Positions 23,602-33,824 of a DNA stretch of 64,000 nucleotides are shown here, one piece after another (position 1 is the stretch's first letter; each line of letters starts with the position of its first letter). Origin of the DNA: Sulfurimicrobium sp964384915. GTDB taxonomy: Bacteria > Pseudomonadota > Gammaproteobacteria > Burkholderiales > Sulfuricellaceae. The notes under the pieces were generated by a model, which saw only the letters and a program-made list of their open reading frames with translations, was not told the DNA's origin and ran no database searches. Location: positions 1 through 64,000 of the forward strand of contig CAYLMA010000013.1 in NCBI GenBank assembly GCA_964384915.1, given 5' to 3'. Both the position numbers and the translations under genes were made by a program.

Positions 23602-24383
23602 CCGCAGCGCCCGTTCTTGTCCAGTTTCATGTATTTCAGCAGCCAGCCCTTGACCCGCTCGCGCGCGTGCCGGGTGGCGATTTTCTCTTCCGGCGTCTGG
23701 TCGTTGCGGAAATCGAAGGCGCGCCGCGCCAGCGGGTAATACTGCATCTCGACCGGCACGCCGCGCTCGTACAAGGCATAGAAAGCGCGCCCGCCGTTGA
23801 TGCGGCGCAGCTCGAAATCCTGCTCCCCGATCAGGAACAGCAGCGGGGTGGTGATCTGCGCAATCTCCGGCGCCACGCTGAAAAGCTGCTCCGGCTCCGG
23901 CGCATTTGGGTTCTGCATGTGCCCCGCATAGGCGGCGATGGCGGCGATATCCCTGCCGCGCCTGGCCGCGAGCCGGATCGAGTAATAGCCGCCGCGCGAA
24001 TAGCCCACCACCCCGACAGGAATCCTGCACGCCTCGGGCAGGGCCATGAGCGCATTCAGCCCCGCCTCGACATCGTTCTCCGTGGCCGGATCATGAGCCG
24101 ACGGCCAGCGCTCGATGAACCGCCCGCCCTGCCAGTCCGGCGCCAGCACCACGAAGCCCTGCGCCGCCAGCGTGGCAATATGGCGCTGATCCACCTCGTC
24201 GTAGCCCCGCTTGGCATGGATATACAGCACCGGCGGGAATGGCCCTTTGCCGCTGGGTGTGGCGATTTCCGCCGGCACATCCACCTCGCCCGACTTGACG
24301 GTTATTTTCCTGAGCTGGACATCTCCCGCCTGGGCCAGTTGGGCGGCGAACAGCAAAGCCGAAACCAGGGTGATTATTTTCAT
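23598..24383 (-). CDS. Exported dienelactone-hydrolase-like protein, atypical catalytic site
   Basis: 261 residues. The signal peptide (MKIITLVSALLFAAQLAQA) predicts periplasmic location. The alpha/beta-hydrolase core has the nucleophile elbow GYSRGG (Ser about 129) and the acid in LIGEQDFE (Asp about 189). The usual catalytic His, expected in a block like YPGAxHAFDF, is replaced: here the sequence reads YYPLARRAFDF, with Arg at the His position. Either another His is used or the enzyme has lost hydrolase activity. It is convergent with selU. Confidence 0.75.
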   Translation of the reverse strand: MKIITLVSALLFAAQLAQAGDVQLRKITVKSGEVDVPAEIATPSGKGPFPPVLYIHAKRGYDEVDQRHIATLAAQGFVVLAPDWQGGRFIERWPSAHDPATENDVEAGLNALMALPEACRIPVGVVGYSRGGYYSIRLAARRGRDIAAIAAYAGHMQNPNAPEPEQLFSVAPEIAQITTPLLFLIGEQDFELRRINGGRAFYALYERGVPVEMQYYPLARRAFDFRNDQTPEEKIATRHARERVKGWLLKYMKLDKNGRCG

Positions 24384-24518
24384 GTGAATTCGTCCTTTTT
24401 CGGGTTCAGGGCGATTTTCACACAGCGCAAGGAAATTGTATTGAGCCGTTTGGACTAAAAGGAAGCGCCTGTATTAGAAGGGAGCCTATTGAAACTGCAA
24501 ATTACGGCCTGTCTCCTT

Positions 24519-25868
24519 TTATGGCCACAACATCCGTTCGGCCCGGACGTTCCAGGCCACCAGCACAGCAACAGAAGGGTTGGGCGCAGTTGCAAGGTCG
24601 GGCCAGCGCCGCCTAATTTCGAAAATCGTGTCTTTTAACTGCCAGCCGGTTTCGTGCACCAGAAGCTCGAGCTCGGACAGGCCAGCCGGGTCTTCTTCTA
24701 CCCCTTGGGTAAGGGCATTCTCCCCAACTGAGTTGTAGCCGGCGTCGTACAGCGCCTTCTCAAGCTTGGCCAGCCGTTCACTTGCATAAACCAGACAATC
24801 GGCCAATTGGGCGTGGCGGTAAGGCAAGAAGGCTTGATTCCAATCTGCCAGTATCTTGCTGATGCAGTCCAGACGGGAAGAAATTATCGCAATGTCAGCA
24901 TGATTCTCTTGCGCTGTGGAAGCCACCACCCGCTTGGCAATTGCAGACAGAGGCCCCACCAAGTCCGTACGAAACTGCCCTGGATTGAGCTTGAGGATGA
25001 CTTCAATCTGCGCCCAGGCGTTGACTTGACCATCTCGACCGAACAGGCTGCCGGAAACTTCAGCCACCGCCAGAATCTGGCTCAGTGGGTTAATTTTATT
25101 TCCCTTGATGTTGCGCGGGTAACCACTGCCATCGAGCCGCTCATGATGATCCAGCACAGCCATGCTGACATGGGGGTGGTATTCAGGGTATTCCTTGAGG
25201 ATCAGGTAGGCGATCATTGGGTGCGCATAGATGTGCCGTCGCTCTTTGTCTGTTAGCGTATGCGCACGATCGAGTAGGGTTGGGTCAATATGCAGCTCGC
25301 CGAGATCATGGAACAAAGCCGCCATGGCCAAATCTATCATTTCACATGGCTTGAGGTAAACGGATGCCCCTAGGAAGAGGCTGATGAGCGCGACGTGCAT
25401 ACTGTGCTGGTATAAATTGGGTCTCTTTTCACGTGCCAAAGTAAGCTTGAAGGCAAGTGGTGCATTGAGAACGATCTGACCCAAAGCATTACGCAATAGC
25501 CGGGTATCGGGCAGAGCGCTGTCCATATGCCACAACACCCCGCCTTCGTCGATCATCTGTGCCGCCGCAATGGCCAGACTATGGGGCGTGACTCCATTCT
25601 TGACGGTCAGGCTGCGGTCGATTGGAGAAACAGCCAGCTTGTGATGAACCAAACGCTCGTAAACACTTTTGTCGAGACGTGTGTTTTTGTTGATCAGCTT
25701 GATGCCACCCTGGGAATAAATATCCTCGTTGCTAACGACCTCAGTGCTTTCGCTCAAGTCGGCGACACTCTTGAGATAATAAGGGTCCGGATTGCTGATC
25801 AGGGTGGTGGATTGATCCATCAAGTGCTCATAATGTCGATTTTGGGTATTGCTTAGAAAGCACATCAT
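24519..25868 (-). CDS. HD-GYP domain protein (c-di-GMP phosphodiesterase candidate)
   Basis: 449 residues, soluble. A variable N-terminal half precedes an HD-GYP domain: metal ligands in QHSMHVALISL, FHDLGELHIDP, a following HP and DHHERLDGSGYP, with the GYP triad intact. It should hydrolyse c-di-GMP. About 150 further residues follow with no recognised domain. A second in-frame ATG at 25820 is an alternative start; neither has a strong ribosome site. A frameshifted receiver-domain gene begins 74 bp away on the opposite strand. Confidence 0.82.
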   Translation of the reverse strand: MMCFLSNTQNRHYEHLMDQSTTLISNPDPYYLKSVADLSESTEVVSNEDIYSQGGIKLINKNTRLDKSVYERLVHHKLAVSPIDRSLTVKNGVTPHSLAIAAAQMIDEGGVLWHMDSALPDTRLLRNALGQIVLNAPLAFKLTLAREKRPNLYQHSMHVALISLFLGASVYLKPCEMIDLAMAALFHDLGELHIDPTLLDRAHTLTDKERRHIYAHPMIAYLILKEYPEYHPHVSMAVLDHHERLDGSGYPRNIKGNKINPLSQILAVAEVSGSLFGRDGQVNAWAQIEVILKLNPGQFRTDLVGPLSAIAKRVVASTAQENHADIAIISSRLDCISKILADWNQAFLPYRHAQLADCLVYASERLAKLEKALYDAGYNSVGENALTQGVEEDPAGLSELELLVHETGWQLKDTIFEIRRRWPDLATAPNPSVAVLVAWNVRAERMLWP

Positions 25869-25942
25869 TCTAACTCAACTTAATCTCGCCCTAAGGGCGT
25901 CAGACATTTGAACAGCACAACGCACAGATTCAAGAAAGCCAT

Positions 25943-26341
25943 ATGAAACAGAAGCACCATATCCTGCTGGTGGAGGACGACCCTTTTCTGCGTAGCCTGC
26001 TCGGCACCCAGCTAACTGAGCATGGCTATCGGGTGCTGTCAGCCGAGAACGGCATGCAGGCTCTGGAGTCGATTGAAGCCAAGCGGGTGGAATGATCATC
26101 ACGGACATCTTCATGCTTGATATGGACGGCATCGAACTCATCCAGCGTTTGCAAAAAAGTCATCCAGGCACGCCGGTATTCGCCTTGAGCGGCGGAACTC
26201 CCCTGGCCAACTCCAAGGAATACCTCGCGTTCGTGAACGTGTTTTGGCGCCAATGAAGTCTTTGCCAAGCCTGTCGAGGTGGCGGAACTTATCGGCAAGC
26301 TGGAGCAGTACTGCCGACGGGGCACAGAGAAACCGTCTTGA
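25943..26341 (+). pseudogene. Frameshifted single-domain response regulator
   Basis: Three frames together give one CheY-like receiver. The first (from ATG 25943) reads HHILLVEDDPFLRSLLG ... ALESIEAKRVE and hits TGA at 26093. The second continues LIITDIFMLDMDGIEL with the phospho-acceptor Asp and ends at about 26256. The third reads FGANEVFAKPVEVAEL with the conserved Lys-Pro and stops at 26339-26341. All receiver landmarks exist but need two frame changes, one at a TTTT run. It is a recent pseudogene, or base errors in the assembly. It lies beside an HD-GYP gene, its likely former partner. Confidence 0.75.
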
Positions 26342-26546
26342 AGCCAGGACAACCCAAGTTAAGAGAAGCGCAGGCTTAAACCGCTTTTTCTCGTCCTCAA
26401 GCTCATTTGACCGACGAAAAAAAATAGTGCTAGGCTATGCCTACCATGTCGGAAGGTTTAACTGCATTCACGCATGGAATTCCAATCTCGATTCCAGGCG
26501 ACCGCCAAGCGGTCAAACGGAATCACTATCAGGAGTGTTGAACATT

Positions 26547-26987
26547 ATGAGCACCACCTGGATTCTTGTCGCAAATGCCAGCATCGCACGTCTGTACGCC
26601 AATCACGGCCCGAAAAAAGGGCTGCAACTGATCAAGGAACTCGCTCACCCGGAAAGTCGCGAAAAAGCCGGCAACCTGGTCTCCGACCGTCCCGGCCATA
26701 ACCCTGGCGCAGGTGATGGCCATGGCTCGTTTATCCCCTCGGCCTCCCCGAAACAGAACGAGGCGGAACGTTTCGCCCAGCAACTGGCGCATGAAATGGA
26801 CAGCGGGCGCACCTCGAACAGTTACACGCGCGCCATTCTTGTCGCAGCACCGGCCTTCATGGGGCTGCTCAAGGGATGCATCAACAGCCATGTGAGCAAA
26901 CTGATCAGCGAGGATGTGGATAAGGATTACACCAAGGCCACCGAGAAGGAGCTGGCTGGCCATCTAGAGCGCATCATTTTCCTCTGA
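26547..26987 (+). CDS. Host-attachment-family protein
   Basis: 146 residues from ATG 26547, with AGGAG about 11 bases before it. It begins STTWILVANASIARLY, the hallmark of the family described as protein required for attachment to host cells, and continues with the usual ESREKAGNLVSDRPG and ILVAAPAFMGLLKG blocks. Members occur widely in free-living proteobacteria and are eRF1/pelota-like in fold; the attachment role was defined in Agrobacterium and need not apply here. Its 3' end overlaps the convergent thpR by 24 bp. Confidence 0.85.
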   Translation: MSTTWILVANASIARLYANHGPKKGLQLIKELAHPESREKAGNLVSDRPGHNPGAGDGHGSFIPSASPKQNEAERFAQQLAHEMDSGRTSNSYTRAILVAAPAFMGLLKGCINSHVSKLISEDVDKDYTKATEKELAGHLERIIFL

Positions 26988-27533
26988 CCCATCCGAAAGA
27001 CCCCAGCGGCCTATGACTTCATAGGTCGCGCCGGCATCGGTGCTCGCCGATTTCACCAGCACGAATTCATCCGCCGCCCACTCAAGCGGCTCCAAAGGCG
27101 GCATCTCCACTTCATCGCAGCGGGCGTTCCTGAGTAGCGTGATATGCGGCGCAAAAACGGGGCGATCATCGAAGGTGAAGCCTGCATTGCGCAAGCCTTC
27201 CTGCAGTTGAGCTACCAATCCTTGCAGTGCTTCCGGTGTTTCCTGCGGCGCGGCCCAGGCCACCCGGTTATGACGCCACCAGCCGAGGCGACCCAGCGTC
27301 ATTGAAAAAGAGAGGCCGGATACGCTCGCCGCCACGGCACGCAATTCATCCAGCCGCGCTACCGCCACATTGCCGAGGAACACCAGGGTTAGATGAATGT
27401 TCGGCGCCTGCATGCGGCGCCCGCCACAGGCCGCATGCAGCTTGCCGCCGGCCCGGTCCAGCGCGCGCCGCACCCTGGCATCCGGCCACAGGGCGAAAAA
27501 CAGCCGTGCTGTCTTTTCACCTTCTCCCGGCAT
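26964..27533 (-). CDS. thpR: RNA 2',3'-cyclic phosphodiesterase
   Basis: 189 residues from ATG 27533, which lies 2 bases after the ispF stop. An in-frame ATG at 27557 would overlap ispF and extend the N-terminus by 8 residues. The two catalytic HxTx motifs of the 2H phosphoesterase family are present: HLTLVFLG and HITLLRNA. The enzyme opens 2',3'-cyclic phosphates on RNA ends (old name 2'-5' RNA ligase). It is the third gene of an ispD-ispF-thpR operon. Confidence 0.9.
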   Translation of the reverse strand: MPGEGEKTARLFFALWPDARVRRALDRAGGKLHAACGGRRMQAPNIHLTLVFLGNVAVARLDELRAVAASVSGLSFSMTLGRLGWWRHNRVAWAAPQETPEALQGLVAQLQEGLRNAGFTFDDRPVFAPHITLLRNARCDEVEMPPLEPLEWAADEFVLVKSASTDAGATYEVIGRWGLSDGSEENDAL

Positions 27534-27535
27534 GC

Positions 27536-28009
27536 TCAGCTTTTCATCAGCAGGCATACCGCCTGCGCGGCAATGCCCTCGCCACGGCCGGTATAGCCCA
27601 GTTTTTCAGTGGTGGTCGCCTTGACGTTGACGGCGTCGGCATCCATGCAAAGATCAGCGGCGATATTGGCTTCCATCTGCGGGATATGCGGCGCCATCTT
27701 CGGCGCCTGGGCGATGATCGTGGCATCCAGGTTCGCCACGTGATAGCCCTTGAGCGCCACCATGCGCATCACCTCGCGCAGCAATTTGCGGCTGTCCACG
27801 CCCTTGAAAGCCGGGTCGTTGTCTGGGAAATGCCGCCCGATGTCGCCCAGCCCCACCGCCCCGAGCAGCGCATCGCAAATGGCGTGCAGCAGCACATCGG
27901 CGTCCGAGTGGCCCGCCAGGCCTAGTTGATAAGGAATTTCCACGCCGCCGATGATCAGTCTGCGCCCCTCCACCAGGGCATGCACATCGAAACCTTGTCC
28001 GATTCTCAT
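27536..28009 (-). CDS. ispF: 2-C-methyl-D-erythritol 2,4-cyclodiphosphate synthase
   Basis: 157 residues, the normal length. It begins MRIGQGFDVHAL with the Zn ligands DVH, then GHSDADVLLHAICDALLGA, GDIGRHFPDND and the C-terminal TTEKLGYTGRGEGIAAQA. It makes the cyclic diphosphate of the MEP isoprenoid pathway. It overlaps ispD by 4 bp. Confidence 0.96.
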   Translation of the reverse strand: MRIGQGFDVHALVEGRRLIIGGVEIPYQLGLAGHSDADVLLHAICDALLGAVGLGDIGRHFPDNDPAFKGVDSRKLLREVMRMVALKGYHVANLDATIIAQAPKMAPHIPQMEANIAADLCMDADAVNVKATTTEKLGYTGRGEGIAAQAVCLLMKS

Positions 28010-28701
28010 GTTTTCTCCTTCTGCAACAAGAGTTCCGCCATTTCCAGATCCTGCGCGTAAGTGACCTTGAAATTACGGCTGTCTCCCAGGACCAGCCTGG
28101 GCTTCAGCCCCATTCGCTCCATCGCCTGGGCCTCGTCGGTCGGCACATGCGTGCCCGCCTGCGACAAGGCTTCAAGCAAGGCGCCATGCCGGAACATCTG
28201 CGGCGTCTGCGCCTGCCACAGGCCGGCGCGCGGCTCGGTGTGATCGGCACGTTGCGCCGCATCCGCGCGCTTCAGGGTGTCCGCCACCGGCACGGCGAGC
28301 AGCCCGCCCACATCGTCTGCCCCGCCTTCGGCGATCAGGCGCGCCAGCGCTTCCTCGCCCAGGCAGGGCCGGGCGGCATCGTGCACCAGCACCCAGTCGT
28401 CGGCGGCCACGTCATCCCGGATGGCCTTGAGGCCGTTGCGCACGCTCTCGAAGCGTTCCGCCCCGCCGCAAAACAGCGGCACCAGGGTCGGCGCGAAGGC
28501 TTCCCAGTCGTAGCCGCCCCAGCGCTCGTCGTCGCGCGCCAGCACCACATACACCCGCTCGATTTCCTTGCAGCCGCACAGGCGTGCAATCGCATAGTAA
28601 ATCAGGGGGTGCCCGCCGATTTCGAGGTATTGTTTGGGCCTAGGTTTTCCCATGCGTGAACCGGAGCCGGCTGCGGGAATCAAAGCATAAAAGGTGGTCA
28701 T
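28006..28701 (-). CDS. ispD: 2-C-methyl-D-erythritol 4-phosphate cytidylyltransferase
   Basis: 231 residues. The nucleotide-binding start FYALIPAAGSGSRMGKPRPKQY, VLVHDAARPC and a late TDEAQAMERMG are all family signatures. It attaches CMP to methylerythritol phosphate in the MEP pathway. First gene of the ispD-ispF-thpR operon, divergent from the amr operon. Confidence 0.96.
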   Translation of the reverse strand: MTTFYALIPAAGSGSRMGKPRPKQYLEIGGHPLIYYAIARLCGCKEIERVYVVLARDDERWGGYDWEAFAPTLVPLFCGGAERFESVRNGLKAIRDDVAADDWVLVHDAARPCLGEEALARLIAEGGADDVGGLLAVPVADTLKRADAAQRADHTEPRAGLWQAQTPQMFRHGALLEALSQAGTHVPTDEAQAMERMGLKPRLVLGDSRNFKVTYAQDLEMAELLLQKEKT

Positions 28702-28704
28702 CTA

Positions 28705-28732
28705 TTGATCCAAATGGTACGAGGGGTATGAT
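28705..28732 (+). promoter_or_regulatory. Promoter of amr operon
   Basis: TTGATC, 16-bp spacer, TATGAT; about 57 bp before the amrB start in the divergent ispD-amrB gap. Confidence 0.5.
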
Positions 28733-28789
28733 AGTTTTATATCCAAGTTGCCCCCATTTTACTGTCAGTTGCGACAAGGAGGGGAGAAC

Positions 28790-29611
28790 ATGAAAGAAGT
28801 CCGTCCCGCCGCCGTTGCCGGCGCTTTCTATCCCGGTGAACCCGGCGTCCTGAAACACGACATCCAGTCCATGCTGGCCGCTGTCACTGTGCCTGCCGAA
28901 GCCACGCCGCCCAAGGCCCTGATTGTACCCCACGCCGGATACATCTACTCCGGGCCCATCGCCGCCAGCGCCTATGCCCGTCTCATCCCGCTGCGCGGCA
29001 CAATCAAACGCGTGGTGCTGCTCGGCCCGGTTCACCGCGTGCCGGTGCGCGGGCTGGCGCTGCCCGGCGTGGACAGTTTTGAAACGCCGCTGGGCATCAT
29101 TCCACTGGATAGGCAGGCCATGGCCCAGGTCGCAGGCCTGCCGCAGATCGTGGAAAGCTTCCCTGTCCACGCCTGGGAACACTCCCTGGAAGTGCAACTG
29201 CCCTTCCTGCAAATGGTGCTGGACGATTTCAGCCTGGTGCCGCTGGCCGTGGGCGACGCCACCCCGCAGGAAGTGGCGGAAGTGCTGGAACAACTGTGGG
29301 GCGGCCCGGAAACCCTGATTGTCATCAGTTCAGATCTGTCCCACTACCTGCCCTATGAGGCGGCCAAGAGCGTGGACCACGCAACGGCGCAAGCTATCCT
29401 GGCACTGGACGCACCCGTCAGCCACGAACAGGCATGCGGCGGCACCCCGGTCAACGGCCTGTTGCTCGCCGCGCGGCGCCATCACCTCAATCCGCGCCTG
29501 CTGGACTTGCGCAACTCGGGCGACACTTCAGGGGACCGCAGCCGCGTGGTAGGTTATGGGGCCTTTGCTTTTTTCGAGAACCATGGCCATGCCGCCCCCC
29601 CTTGCCACTAA
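28790..29611 (+). CDS. amrB: AmmeMemoRadiSam system protein B (MEMO1 family)
   Basis: 273 residues. ATG 28790 has AAGGAGG before it, so the longer upstream frame is rejected. It begins with the MEMO signature VRPAAVAGAFYPG, then VPHAGYIYSG, VVLLGPVHRV, HAWEHSLEVQLPF and SSDLSHYLPY. The His residues that bind metal in MEMO-type dioxygenase-fold proteins appear kept. First gene of an amrB-amrA-amrS operon. Family knowledge: the three proteins co-occur widely, but the reaction of the bacterial system is not established. Confidence 0.92.
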   Translation: MKEVRPAAVAGAFYPGEPGVLKHDIQSMLAAVTVPAEATPPKALIVPHAGYIYSGPIAASAYARLIPLRGTIKRVVLLGPVHRVPVRGLALPGVDSFETPLGIIPLDRQAMAQVAGLPQIVESFPVHAWEHSLEVQLPFLQMVLDDFSLVPLAVGDATPQEVAEVLEQLWGGPETLIVISSDLSHYLPYEAAKSVDHATAQAILALDAPVSHEQACGGTPVNGLLLAARRHHLNPRLLDLRNSGDTSGDRSRVVGYGAFAFFENHGHAAPPCH

Positions 29612-29684
29612 TCCCCCCAACCCTCATCCCAAGCTTCCCCCTGAGCCCCCGGCCAAACCACCCGAGGGTAAAGGAGAAGGGGCA

Positions 29685-30226
29685 GTGGCTGAAAAGGGCC
29701 TAACCCTATTGACCATCGCCCGCGCGGCGATCTCCAGCGCGCTAGGCAAGCCCATGCAGGCGGACGAATCCGCCCCCTGGCTGCAGGAGCCGGGCGCGAC
29801 CTTCGTCACCCTCACCCAGCACGGTGAATTGCGCGGCTGCATCGGCAGCCTGGAGGCGCACCGCCCGCTGCTGGCCGACGTCAAGGCCAACGCCCTGGCC
29901 GCTGCCTTGCGCGACCCGCGCTTCACGCCGCTGAGCGCGGATGAGCTGGACATGACGCGGGTTGAAGTGTCGCTGCTCTCACCGCTTTCCCCCATCCATT
30001 TCAGCGGCGAGCAGGACGCGCTGGGGCAATTGCGGCCGAACGTGGACGGCATCGTGTTCGAATATGAATTTTACCGTTCCACCTTTTTACCCCAGGTGTG
30101 GGAGCAGCTGCCGCAACCCGCCGAGTTCATGGCCCACCTCAAGCACAAGGCGGGGCTGTCGCCCGTCTTCTGGGACAAGGACGTCAAGCTGTTCCGCTAT
30201 ACCGTGAACAAATGGAAGGAATCCAC

Positions 30227-30230
<4 letters not shown>
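29685..30230 (+). CDS. amrA: AmmeMemoRadiSam system protein A (AMMECR1 domain)
   Basis: 181 residues from GTG 29685, preceded by AAGGAG at 8 bases. The AMMECR1 core is clear: GATFVTLTQHGELRGCIGSL, ALRDPRFTPLS, VEVSLLSPL. An ATG at 29583 in the same frame would add a 34-residue Pro-rich stretch that overlaps the end of amrB and looks like translated intergenic repeat, so the GTG is preferred. The stop overlaps amrS as ATGA. Role within the system unknown. Confidence 0.88.
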
Positions 30231-31336
<1,106 letters not shown>

Positions 31337-31369
31337 AAATTTCACATACTTGGGTTAAACTGCGGCCTC

Positions 31370-32413
31370 ATGGCCCCGCACCCTTACAAGATACTGATCG
31401 TCGCCCCCTCCTGGGTGGGCGACATGGTCATGGCGCAGCCGCTGTTCATGCGCCTGCACCAGCTTCACCCCGATGTGCAGCTGGACGTGCTGGCGCCTGC
31501 CTGGACGCTGCCCTTGCTGGCACGCATGGTGGAAGTGCATGAAGCCATTGCCAACCCCTTCGGGCATGGCGAATTCAAGCTGGCAGCCCGCTACCAGTTG
31601 GGAAAAGCGCTGCGGCAGCGGCATTACGACCAGGCCATCGTGCTGCCCAACTCGCTGAAATCCGCCCTGGTGCCGTTTTTCGCCGGGATACCCAGGCGCA
31701 CCGGCTATCTGGGCGAAATGCGCTGGGGGCTGCTCAACGATGCGCGCAAGCTGGACAAGGATAAATTGCCGCGGATGGTGGAACGCTTCGTGGCGCTGGC
31801 CGAGCGCCCCGGCAGCCTCCTGCCTGACCCGATCCCCCAGCCCGAATTGGCCATAGACGAGCAGCAGCGCCTCGCCACCCTGGCCAAACTCGGCCTGAAT
31901 CCCGAGCCTCGAATCGCCGCGCTGTGCGTCGGAGCTGAATATGGCCCGGCAAAACGCTGGCCGGCAGCGCATTTCGCCGAACTGGGAAAATTGCTGCGCC
32001 ATGAGGGCTACCAGGTATGGCTAATAGGCTCAGCCAAGGATGCCGAAGCCGGCGCCGAGGCGGCTCGCTTGAGCATGGGCGCCTGCCTCGACCTGTGCGG
32101 CAAGACCAGCCTCAACGAAGCGGCAGACCTGCTCGCCTCGGCCAGCGTGATCGTCAGCAACGACTCCGGCCTGATGCATGTCGCAGCAGCGCTCGGCAAG
32201 CCGCTTGTCGCGCTCTACGGTTCCAGCAGCCCCGGCTTTACCCCACCGCTGTCACACAAGGCGCACATCCTCAGCCTGAACCTGGAGTGCAGCCCCTGTT
32301 TCAAGCGCGAATGCCCGCTCGGCCATCTCGACTGCCTGATGAAATTGACGCCACAAAGCGTGCTTGAACAAATCAGCACTGCAACCAACGAGGAAAGCCA
32401 TCGTGCAGGTTAA
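31370..32413 (+). CDS. waaF: ADP-heptose:LPS heptosyltransferase II
   Basis: 347 residues, a GT9 glycosyltransferase. Signatures are KILIVAPSWVGDMVMAQPLF, CVGAEYGPAKRWPAAHFAEL and SNDSGLMHVAAALGKPLVALYGSSSP. It adds the second heptose to the LPS inner core on the cytoplasmic face of the inner membrane. Its 3' end overlaps the AI-2E-family gene by 11 bp. Confidence 0.93.
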   Translation: MAPHPYKILIVAPSWVGDMVMAQPLFMRLHQLHPDVQLDVLAPAWTLPLLARMVEVHEAIANPFGHGEFKLAARYQLGKALRQRHYDQAIVLPNSLKSALVPFFAGIPRRTGYLGEMRWGLLNDARKLDKDKLPRMVERFVALAERPGSLLPDPIPQPELAIDEQQRLATLAKLGLNPEPRIAALCVGAEYGPAKRWPAAHFAELGKLLRHEGYQVWLIGSAKDAEAGAEAARLSMGACLDLCGKTSLNEAADLLASASVIVSNDSGLMHVAAALGKPLVALYGSSSPGFTPPLSHKAHILSLNLECSPCFKRECPLGHLDCLMKLTPQSVLEQISTATNEESHRAG

Positions 32414-33422
32414 AGAGTTCAACCCTGGCCACGTCGAAATCGCCACCTGGCTGATCGCGGCCACATTACTCGTTTTCATCGTCTACTCGCACCTGTTGCC
32501 GGCACTGCTGGCGGGACTGCTGATGTACGAACTGGTCCACCTGCTCGCCGCGCGCATCAACCTGCGCCGCTTTGGCGGGCGGCCGGCCAAGATCGTCGCA
32601 GTGGTACTTCTGGCCAGCCTGATGGCAACTCTGATCACGCTTGCCACAATCGGCCTGATGGCCTTCTTCCATAGCGATACCAGCAAGCTTCCCGCGCTGA
32701 TGCAGAAAATGGCGGCCATCATCGAAGGCTCCCGCGTCATGCTGCCTGACTGGCTGGTGGAAAAACTTCCCACCAGCGCCGAGGGAATCCAGGCCGCCGC
32801 GGTGGAACTGCTGCGCACCCACGCCAGCGAAGTGCAGACCGCCGGCAAGGAAATGGGCCGTACCCTGGTTCACGTTCTGATCGGCTTGATCATCGGCGCC
32901 ATGATCTCGCTGCGCGAAGTGACGGCGCAACACCGCTACGGCCCCCTTTCTGGCGCACTGGCAGAGCGTGTCAGGCTGCTCGGCGACGCTTTCCGCCGCA
33001 TCGTCTTTGCCCAGGTCAGGATCGCCGCGCTGAACGCCCTTTTCACCGCAATCTATCTGGTCGTGGTGCTGCCCCTGTTCGGCATCAACCTGCCCCTGGT
33101 CAAGACCCTGATCATCATCACTTTCCTTGCCGGCTTGCTGCCTGTGGTCGGCAACCTGATTTCCAACTCCGTCATCGTCATCGTCAGTCTGGGTCACTCA
33201 CTACAAGTCGCGGTAGCCTCTCTGCTATTCCTGATTGTGATCCACAAGCTGGAATATTTCCTCAATGCCCGCATTATCGGCACCCAGATTCGTTCCCAAG
33301 CCTGGGAACTGCTGCTCGCCATGCTGGCCATGGAAGCAGCTTTCGGCATCATGGGCGTGGTAGCGGCGCCCATTTATTACGCTTATCTCAAAAGCGAACT
33401 GGTGCGAAAGAACCTGATCTGA
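32403..33422 (+). CDS. AI-2E/PerM-family transporter
   Basis: 339 residues from GTG 32403, preceded by GAGGAAA; a TTG at 32364 is unlikely. Seven to eight membrane segments are visible (LIAATLLVFIVYSHLLPALLA, VVLLASLMATLITLATIGLMAF, LVHVLIGLIIGAMISL and others), with the long soluble stretch between helices 3 and 4 typical of the family. Members were named for AI-2 export (TqsA) but many act as ion/H+ antiporters; the substrate here is unknown. Translationally coupled to waaF. Confidence 0.85.
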   Translation: MQVKEFNPGHVEIATWLIAATLLVFIVYSHLLPALLAGLLMYELVHLLAARINLRRFGGRPAKIVAVVLLASLMATLITLATIGLMAFFHSDTSKLPALMQKMAAIIEGSRVMLPDWLVEKLPTSAEGIQAAAVELLRTHASEVQTAGKEMGRTLVHVLIGLIIGAMISLREVTAQHRYGPLSGALAERVRLLGDAFRRIVFAQVRIAALNALFTAIYLVVVLPLFGINLPLVKTLIIITFLAGLLPVVGNLISNSVIVIVSLGHSLQVAVASLLFLIVIHKLEYFLNARIIGTQIRSQAWELLLAMLAMEAAFGIMGVVAAPIYYAYLKSELVRKNLI

Positions 33423-33460
33423 GCCGCTCTCCGTTCCCTGCTTTTTGCCCCACAAATATC

Positions 33461-33489
33461 TTGCAAATCCAACTGGCATCATGGATAAT
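33461..33489 (+). promoter_or_regulatory. Promoter of rpmE
   Basis: TTGCAA, 17-bp spacer, GATAAT; about 62 bp upstream of the rpmE start. Confidence 0.65.
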
Positions 33490-33551
33490 TGCGCCATTTT
33501 TCGCGGCACTCAAATGCCCAGCAACCCGAGCAACAGGCAAGGATTTGAATC

Positions 33552-33755
33552 ATGAAACCGGAAACTCACCCGAACTACAACGAAATCAACGTGAACTGCA
33601 GCTGTGGCTTTACTTTTAAAACCCGCTCCACCATGGCTAAAGACCTGAACGTTGAAGTGTGCTCGCAATGTCACCCTTTCTATACCGGCAAGCAGAAAAC
33701 CATTGACACCGCCGGTCGCGTTGAGAAATTCCGCCAAAAGTACGGCATAAAATAA
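33552..33755 (+). CDS. rpmE: 50S ribosomal protein L31 (zinc-binding type)
   Basis: 67 residues. MKPETHPNYNEINVNC opens the protein, and four cysteines (CSC and CSQC) mark the Zn-binding C+ form. THPFYTGKQK-type block (CHPFYTGKQK) and a final VEKFRQKYG agree with L31. Single gene with its own promoter and terminator. Confidence 0.97.
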   Translation: MKPETHPNYNEINVNCSCGFTFKTRSTMAKDLNVEVCSQCHPFYTGKQKTIDTAGRVEKFRQKYGIK

Positions 33756-33776
33756 GTTCGCATCAGACTCAGCATT

Positions 33777-33807
33777 GAAAGGCAGCCCAGGCTGCCTTTC
33801 TTTTTTG
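33777..33807 (+). terminator. Terminator of rpmE
   Basis: Stem GAAAGGCAGCC / GGCTGCCTTTC with a 2-nt loop and a run of T, 21 bp past the rpmE stop. Confidence 0.9.
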
Positions 33808-33824
33808 TTGGGTACATCTTACAC

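Noticed and set aside
22621..24030. A 469-codon open frame antisense to selU and the hydrolase
   Set aside because: It crosses two well-supported genes and shows no protein signature.
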